Shown here piece after piece: positions 6,068 to 9,954 of a stretch of DNA of 9,954 nt. A program made the translations under genes and the position numbers. The stretch's first letter is position 1. The number at the start of each line of letters is the position of its first letter. Source of the stretch: a bacterium (GTDB lineage Bacteria > JAUVQV01 > DATDCY01). The notes under the pieces are model-generated. The model saw only the letters and a program-made list of their open reading frames with translations. It did not search any database and was not told the DNA's origin. The stretch lies in NCBI GenBank assembly GCA_036524115.1, contig DATDCY010000360.1:1-9954 (forward strand), given 5' to 3'.

Positions 6068-6170
6068 GATCCGCGCCGGCGCGCGGATCAGAAGAGCAGG
6101 CTTGCGATCATTGTGATTCACGGCAGGTCAACAGCTCCTGGCCTGCTGGATCCGCGCGCACGCGCGGATC
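6068..6170 (-). repeat. REPIN/MITE-like element, copy B (103 bp), inverted relative to copy A
   Basis: Read on the minus strand from 6170, it begins with the 22-nt palindrome (6149-6170), then CAGCAGG (6142-6148), GTTGACCTGCC (6122-6132), CAAGCCTGC (6096-6104) and a second palindrome (6068-6089) whose centre has changed to CGGC, leaving perfect 9-bp arms. AGCAGGC and GCCTGCT inside form a 7-bp inverted repeat. Identity with copy A reaches 32 nt at the first end if the flanking CAC is counted. The central 60 nt has diverged outside the blocks. Its edge is 12 nt from the leuS -35 box, so it could affect that promoter. Confidence 0.8.
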
Positions 6171-6182
6171 GTGTGGTCGCGG

Positions 6183-6211
6183 TTGAATTCCCCCGGTGGC
6201 CTCACTACAAT
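6183..6211 (+). promoter_or_regulatory. Sigma70-type promoter of the leuS-lptE-holA operon
   Basis: -35 TTGAAT (6183-6188), a 17-nt spacer, and -10 TACAAT (6206-6211). Transcription would start near 6218, leaving a leader of about 40 nt to the leuS ATG. Both hexamers differ from consensus at few positions, which stands out in DNA this GC-rich. No attenuator or T-box fits in the leader. Confidence 0.7.
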
Positions 6212-6258
6212 CGCCCCGCACCACGAGACGGACGCGACCTGCGAGAGGACGGAAACCG

Positions 6259-8859
6259 ATGAGCGAGCGATACCAGCCGGCCGAGGTCGAGGCGCGGTGG
6301 CAGCGCCGGTGGGAGGAGAGCGGCGCCTACCGCGTCGAGCCCCGCCCCGACCGCCCGAAGTACTACTGCCTCGAGATGTTCCCGTACCCCTCGGGCAAGC
6401 TGCACATGGGGCACATGCGCGTCTACTCGATCGGCGACCTGCTGGCGCGCTACAAGACGATGCGCGGCTTCAACGTGCTGCACCCGATGGGCTGGGACGC
6501 CTTCGGCCTGCCGGCCGAGAACGCGGCGATGGCGCGCGGGACTCACCCGGACCGCTGGACGCGCGACAACATCGCGAACATGAAGCAGCAGATGCGCGCC
6601 CTCGGCGTCAGCTACGACTGGGACCGCGAGGTCGCCACCTGCGACCCGGAGTACTACCGCTGGAACCAGTGGCTCTTCCTGCGGATGCACGAGCGCGGCC
6701 TGGTCTACCGCCGCCGCTCCAGCGTCAACTGGTGCCCCGGGTGCGAGACCGTGCTCGCCAACGAGCAGGTCGAGGCCGGCGCCTGCTGGCGCTGCGCCAA
6801 CACGGTGGTGCAGCGGGACATCGAGGGGTGGTTTTTCCGGATCACGCAGTACGCGGACGAGCTGCTCGCCGGCTGCGACGCGCTGGCGGCGACCTGGCCC
6901 GAGCGCGTGCTGACGATGCAGCGCAACTGGATCGGGCGCAGCCACGGCGCGCGCGTCGACTTCCCGCTTGCGGACCGCCCCGGCGCGGTGACGGTCTTCA
7001 CGACGCGCCAGGACACGCTCTACGGCGCGACCTTCATGTCGCTCGCCCCCGAGCACCCGCTGGTTGCGGAGCTCTCGCGCGGCACGGCGCAGGAGGCGGC
7101 GGTGCGCGAATTCGTCGCGCGCGTCGCGCGGCAGGACCGCAGCGTGCGCGCGGTCGGCGACCTCGAGAAGGAGGGCGTCTTCACCGGCGCCCACGCGATC
7201 AACCCGCTGACCGGCGCGCGCATCCCCGTCTACGCGGCGAACTTCGTGCTCATGGAGTACGGCACCGGCGCCGTCATGGCGGTGCCCGCGCACGACCAGC
7301 GCGACTTCGAGTTCGCGCGCAAGTACGCCCTGCCCGTGATCGTCGTCGTGCAGCCGCCGGAGGGCGGGCTCGACGCGGCGACGATGACCGCGGCCTTCGA
7401 GGGTGACGGCGTCTCGGTCGCCTCGGGTCCCTGCACCGGCCTGCCGACGCCGGAGGCCAAGGAGAGGATGATCGCGCTGCTCGAGGAGAAGCGGTGCGGG
7501 CGGCGCGAGACCACGTACCGCCTGCGCGATTGGGGCATCTCGCGGCAGCGCTACTGGGGCACCCCGATCCCGATGATCCACTGCGCGAGCTGCGGCGTGG
7601 TCCCGGTGCCGGACGGGCAGCTGCCGGTGGTGCTGCCGATCGAGGGGATCGAGATCACGCAGAAGGGCGGCTCGCCGCTGGGGCGGCACGCGGCCTTCCG
7701 CGACGTCGCCTGCCCGAAGTGCGGCGGCCCGGCGCAGCGCGACCTGGACACGATGGACACCTTCGTCGACTCGTCGTGGTACTTCCTGCGCTACTGCTCG
7801 CCGCGCGAGACGGGCGCGCCGGTGGACGCGAAGGCCGCCGCGTACTGGATGCCCGTGGACCAGTACATCGGCGGCATCGAGCACGCGATCCTGCACCTGC
7901 TCTACGCGCGCTTCTTCACGCACGTGATGCGCGACCTCGGCCTCGTGCCCCAGGGCGAGCCGTTCCTGAACATGCTGACGCAGGGGATGGTCTGCATGGA
8001 GAGCTACCGCTGCGCCGAGCACGGCTACCTCGGGCCCGAGGAGGTGCGCGCCGGCGAGAGCGGGGACAAGGTCTGCCACGCCTGCCAGCGCCCGGTGGAG
8101 ATCGGCGGGCGGGAGAAGATGTCCAAGTCCAAGAAGAACGTGGTGAGCCCCGACGACATGGTGCGCGCCTACGGGGCCGACACGACGCGTCTCTTCTCGC
8201 TCTTTGCCGCCCCGCCCGAGAAGGACCTGGAGTGGAGCGAGGAGGGGATCGAGGGGTGCCACCGGTTCCTCAACCGCATCTGGCGCCTGGTGGAGGCGCG
8301 CGCCGAGGAGATCTGCGCGGGCCGCCCGGCGGACGCCGCCGGCGCCGCGGGACCGTGGCTGGAGCTGCGCCGGCGCGCGCACCGCACGGTGAAGAAGGTC
8401 ACCGACGACGTCGAGCGGCTGCACTTCAACACCGCGATCAGCGCGGTGATGGAGCTGGTCAACCAGCTCTACCAGCTGGAGGGGAGCGCCGCCCCGGGCG
8501 CCGCCGAGCGCGGGGCGTTGCGCGAGGCGGTGGACGACCTGCTGCTCCTGCTCCAGCCGTTCACGCCGCACTTCGCGGCCGAGCTCTGGGAGCGCATCGG
8601 CGGCGCCGGCGAGGCGCGCGCCGCGGCCTGGCCCGCGTTCGACCCGGCGCTGCTCGTCGACGAGACCGTCGAGGTCGGCGTGCAGATCAACGGCAAGGTC
8701 CGGGGGCGGGTGACGGTGCCCGCGGGCGCCGGCGAGGAGGAGGTCCGCGCCGCGGCGCTGGCCGACCCGCGGGTGCGCGAGTGGACCGGCCGCGGCGAGG
8801 TCCGCAAGGTGGTCTACATTCCGGGGCGCCTCCTCAACATCGTCGTCGCGGGACGGTGA
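6259..8859 (+). CDS. leuS: Leucyl-tRNA synthetase (bacterial type)
   Basis: Charges tRNA(Leu) with leucine; class I synthetase, 866 residues. HIGH motif as HMGH (49-52) after FPYPSGKL; KMSKS at 620-624. A first zinc module has C159, C162, C176 and C179; a second has C442/C445 and C485/C488. The CP1 editing domain includes TTRQDTLYG (248-256), where the common TTRPDT has Gln for Pro, and GTGAVMAVPAHDQRDF with the conserved editing Asp. The leucine-specific insert just before KMSKS carries C585, H588, C606 and C609, possibly a further zinc knuckle, a feature I recall from deltaproteobacterial LeuRS. The C-terminal part has the anticodon-binding helices (FNTAISAVMELVNQLYQ) and the VQINGKVRGR domain. 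ATG at 6259 was chosen because GAGGA lies 9 nt upstream and MSERYQPAEVEARWQ is the usual start; an upstream ATG would precede the promoter's -10. The stop overlaps the lptE GTG by 3 nt (GTGA). Confidence 0.98.
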   Translation: MSERYQPAEVEARWQRRWEESGAYRVEPRPDRPKYYCLEMFPYPSGKLHMGHMRVYSIGDLLARYKTMRGFNVLHPMGWDAFGLPAENAAMARGTHPDRWTRDNIANMKQQMRALGVSYDWDREVATCDPEYYRWNQWLFLRMHERGLVYRRRSSVNWCPGCETVLANEQVEAGACWRCANTVVQRDIEGWFFRITQYADELLAGCDALAATWPERVLTMQRNWIGRSHGARVDFPLADRPGAVTVFTTRQDTLYGATFMSLAPEHPLVAELSRGTAQEAAVREFVARVARQDRSVRAVGDLEKEGVFTGAHAINPLTGARIPVYAANFVLMEYGTGAVMAVPAHDQRDFEFARKYALPVIVVVQPPEGGLDAATMTAAFEGDGVSVASGPCTGLPTPEAKERMIALLEEKRCGRRETTYRLRDWGISRQRYWGTPIPMIHCASCGVVPVPDGQLPVVLPIEGIEITQKGGSPLGRHAAFRDVACPKCGGPAQRDLDTMDTFVDSSWYFLRYCSPRETGAPVDAKAAAYWMPVDQYIGGIEHAILHLLYARFFTHVMRDLGLVPQGEPFLNMLTQGMVCMESYRCAEHGYLGPEEVRAGESGDKVCHACQRPVEIGGREKMSKSKKNVVSPDDMVRAYGADTTRLFSLFAAPPEKDLEWSEEGIEGCHRFLNRIWRLVEARAEEICAGRPADAAGAAGPWLELRRRAHRTVKKVTDDVERLHFNTAISAVMELVNQLYQLEGSAAPGAAERGALREAVDDLLLLLQPFTPHFAAELWERIGGAGEARAAAWPAFDPALLVDETVEVGVQINGKVRGRVTVPAGAGEEEVRAAALADPRVREWTGRGEVRKVVYIPGRLLNIVVAGR

Positions 8860-9395
8860 GGGCGGTGGCGGCGGCGTGGCGGCGGGCCGCGGCGGTCGCC
8901 GCCGTCGCGGCGGTGCTGCTCAGCGCCGCCTGCGGCTACCGCGTGGTCGGGTTCGGCGGGCAGCTCCCCGGGGGCATCACCCGTGTCGAAGTGCCGATCT
9001 TCGAGAACCGGACGACCCGTAGCGACATCAGCCGGAAGCTCACCGAGGACTTCATCAACCGGCTCGTGAGCTCGGGGAAGGTCACCGTCGTGGGTGCCGC
9101 CGCCGAGGCGCAGGGCGTCATCCGGGGCGTCGTCGCCGTCTACCGGCGCGAGCCCATCACCTTCGACGCGAGCCAGAAGCCGCTCGCGAACCGGCTCACC
9201 GTGGTCATGGACGTCGAGCTTGTCGCGAACGCCACGGGGCGCGCGCTCTTCGCGGAGAAGGGCGTGGTCGCGCGGCACGACTACGCGATCGGGGACGACC
9301 TGGAGGAGAACGACCGGCGCGAGGACGAGGCGTTGGCTCGGATCTCGGAGCTCATGAGCCAGAAGCTCATCGGATTAATGCTGGAAGGCTTCTAG
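8856..9395 (+). CDS. lptE: LPS-assembly lipoprotein LptE
   Basis: LptE plugs the LptD barrel in the outer membrane and helps deliver LPS to the surface. 179 residues: signal peptide 1-25 (MRAVAAAWRR then Ala/Val-rich) ending LLSAAC, with C26 lipidated, followed by GYRVVGFGGQLPGG, the CGY start typical of mature LptE. The IFENRTTRSDISRKLTEDFINRL segment and the later VELVANATGRALFAEK strand fit the two-layer alpha/beta fold. The GTG start at 8856 overlaps the leuS TGA (GTGA), suggesting coupled translation; the next in-frame GTG (8865) would shorten the basic n-region. holA follows 3 nt after the stop. The leuS-lptE-holA order is the same as in Escherichia coli and many Deltaproteobacteria, which strongly supports the call in spite of low sequence conservation in this family. 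Its presence implies an LPS-bearing outer membrane. Confidence 0.9.
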   Translation: MRAVAAAWRRAAAVAAVAAVLLSAACGYRVVGFGGQLPGGITRVEVPIFENRTTRSDISRKLTEDFINRLVSSGKVTVVGAAAEAQGVIRGVVAVYRREPITFDASQKPLANRLTVVMDVELVANATGRALFAEKGVVARHDYAIGDDLEENDRREDEALARISELMSQKLIGLMLEGF

Positions 9396-9398
9396 CGG

Positions 9399-9791
9399 AT
9401 GACGCCGGAGCAGTTCCGGAAGTCGCTGGCGAAGGGACAGGTCGCGCCGGTCTACTTCTTCTCGGGCCCCGAGGCGGGGACGATGCAGGAGGCGCTCGAC
9501 GCGGTCGCCGCGCTGGTGCCGGAGGCGGCGCGCGCCTTCAACGTCCAGGTCTTCCACGCCTTCGAGGCGGACTTCGCGGAGGTGTTCAGCGCCGCGCGGA
9601 CGTTGCCGTTCATGGGCGAGCGCCGGGTCGTCGTGCTGCGCGACGTCGAGAAGACGCGTCTCGACCAGCTGGGGCGCGGCGAGTTCCTCGAGGAGTACCT
9701 CGCGGCGCCCGAGCCGATGACGGTGCTCGCCGTCACGACCGGGGACGAGGACCGCGCGAAGACGCTCGCGAAGAAGCACCCCCACAGGTAG
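9399..9791 (+). CDS. holA: DNA polymerase III delta subunit, N-terminal part, truncated by a foreign junction
   Basis: The delta subunit opens the beta clamp within the clamp loader; full proteins are about 330-350 residues. Only about 126 plausible residues are present: MTPEQFRKSLAKGQVAPVYF, then FSGPEAGTMQEALDAVAAL, FNVQVFHAFEADFAEVFSAA, RTLPFMGERRVVVLRDVEK and EFLEEYLAAPEPMTVLAVTT. These fit the family's N-terminal domain I (a degenerate AAA+ Rossmann fold). ATG at 9399 has GGAAGG about 10 nt upstream and lies 3 nt after lptE. From about residue 125 (KKHPHR) the sequence stops looking like holA, and the frame ends at TAG 9789-9791 where base composition changes abruptly. The stop is therefore probably not the real end of the gene. 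Third gene of the leuS-lptE-holA operon. Confidence 0.88.
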   Translation: MTPEQFRKSLAKGQVAPVYFFSGPEAGTMQEALDAVAALVPEAARAFNVQVFHAFEADFAEVFSAARTLPFMGERRVVVLRDVEKTRLDQLGRGEFLEEYLAAPEPMTVLAVTTGDEDRAKTLAKKHPHR

Positions 9792-9876
9792 TAAGAACTC
9801 AATCAATGAATTAATTATTGAATGAGTTTGGATGAGATCCATGAGATCCAAATGAATTTGCTGCGCGCATGATAGT
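9785..9876. other. AT-rich foreign junction segment at the right end
   Basis: Composition changes sharply from GC-rich coding DNA to AT-rich DNA with stops in all frames. It includes an imperfect palindrome around CTCAATCAATGAATT (9798-9826) and a short direct repeat GATGAGATCC/ATGAGATCC (9831-9849). The exact breakpoint is uncertain by about 15 nt (9775-9790). No bacterial gene is visible. It leads directly into the retroelement-like piece. Confidence 0.7.
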
Positions 9877-9954
9877 GAAGGACAGGGAAACCTGAGGTGC
9901 TGCACGCAGTCCGCAGGGTCACAAAGAATTGGACACGACTTAGCAGAGAAGGCG
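9877..9954 (+). mobile_element. Fragment resembling the 3' end of a eukaryotic BovB/RTE LINE or a SINE with that tail
   Basis: The string GACAGGGAAACCTG (9881-9894), then GTGCTGC, CAGTCC, GGGTCACAAAGAATTGG (9916-9932) and ACACGACTTAGC closely follow the well-known end of BovB, remembered as GGACAGGGAGGCCTGGCGTG...GGGTCGCAAAGAGTCGG ACACGACTGAGC, also carried by ruminant Bov-tA-type SINEs. In BovB this stretch encodes the reverse transcriptase C-terminus DREAWRAA; here the frame gives DRET followed by a stop, so the copy is decayed. The match is from memory, not a search. In a bacterial contig this implies contamination or an assembly chimera. Confidence 0.72.

Larger units (their letters stand above)
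5936..6258. other. Divergent intergenic region between adk and leuS
   Basis: This 323-nt gap holds the adk 5' region (5936-6067), repeat element B (6068-6170) and the leuS promoter and leader (6171-6258). In the adk part I find only weak promoter candidates on the minus strand, for example TTGCCA followed 17 nt later by TAGCGG near 6020-6047; none is convincing. The leuS leader after the predicted start is only about 40 nt, too short for a T-box. I see no small ORF with a good ribosome site and no tRNA. Confidence 0.6.

Noticed and set aside
5182-6170. CRISPR array
   Set aside because: The repeated 22-nt units are palindromic, only four in number, in two distant pairs with related rather than unique inner sequence, and adk lies between them.
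6212-6258. T-box or leader peptide controlling leuS
   Set aside because: Only about 40 nt lie between the predicted transcription start and the ATG, too short for a T-box, and no Leu-rich mini-ORF is seen.
6205-8571. 788-codon open frame antisense to leuS
   Set aside because: leuS is unmistakable on the other strand; the frame has no recognisable motif and is rich in His/Arg/Leu as expected from complementing GC-rich codons.
7494-9395. A 633-residue protein ending in LptE
   Set aside because: The first two thirds are an out-of-frame reading of leuS. The real lptE begins at the GTG at 8856 with a lipoprotein signal.
9375-9905. 176-codon frame antisense to lptE/holA spanning the junction
   Set aside because: It is antisense to holA and crosses the foreign junction, so it cannot be a real gene.

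Overview
The window is a very GC-rich (roughly 70% by eye) bacterial sequence with dense genes, GTG as well as ATG starts, short spacers and overlapping genes. LptE, a lipoprotein, and a leuS-lptE-holA order point to a diderm (LPS-type outer membrane) bacterium. The mix of a Thermotoga-type (I-beta) DAHP synthase next to tyrA, a zinc-type adenylate kinase and a MamK-family actin fits Desulfobacterota/Deltaproteobacteria or a neighbouring candidate phylum. That placement is inference, not a proven assignment.

Layout. Bases 1-3704 form one minus-strand transcription unit read right to left: membrane-anchored N-acetylmuramoyl-L-alanine amidase, MamK-like actin, small lipoprotein, DAHP synthase (aroF), and the first 54 codons of prephenate dehydrogenase (tyrA), which runs off the left edge. 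The first three genes overlap (17 nt, then 1 nt) and the last two are 18 and 16 nt apart. A good sigma70-type promoter (3765-3793) and a CRP/FNR-like inverted repeat lie upstream. Then, still on the minus strand, come a secreted NodB-type polysaccharide deacetylase (3853-4707), a YvlD/phage-holin-IV small membrane protein and adenylate kinase (adk). On the plus strand, diverging from adk, is leuS-lptE-holA with a clear promoter at 6183-6211.

The most unusual sequence structure is a pair of REPIN/MITE-like elements of about 105 bp, one on each side of adk and in opposite orientation. Each is bounded by a 22-nt GATCCGCGCG-nn-CGCGCGGATC-type palindrome and they share internal blocks. The most interesting gene set is the overlapping amidase, MamK-like actin and lipoprotein, which suggests a cell-envelope machine in which a cytoplasmic actin filament is coupled to peptidoglycan cleavage. 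No magnetosome gene is present.

The right end is not bacterial in character. Near 9775-9790 holA breaks off after about 130 codons, and AT-rich DNA follows whose last ~75 nt resemble the 3' end of the eukaryotic BovB/RTE retroelement (or a SINE carrying that tail). This is most likely an assembly chimera or contamination, so holA should be read as artificially truncated.
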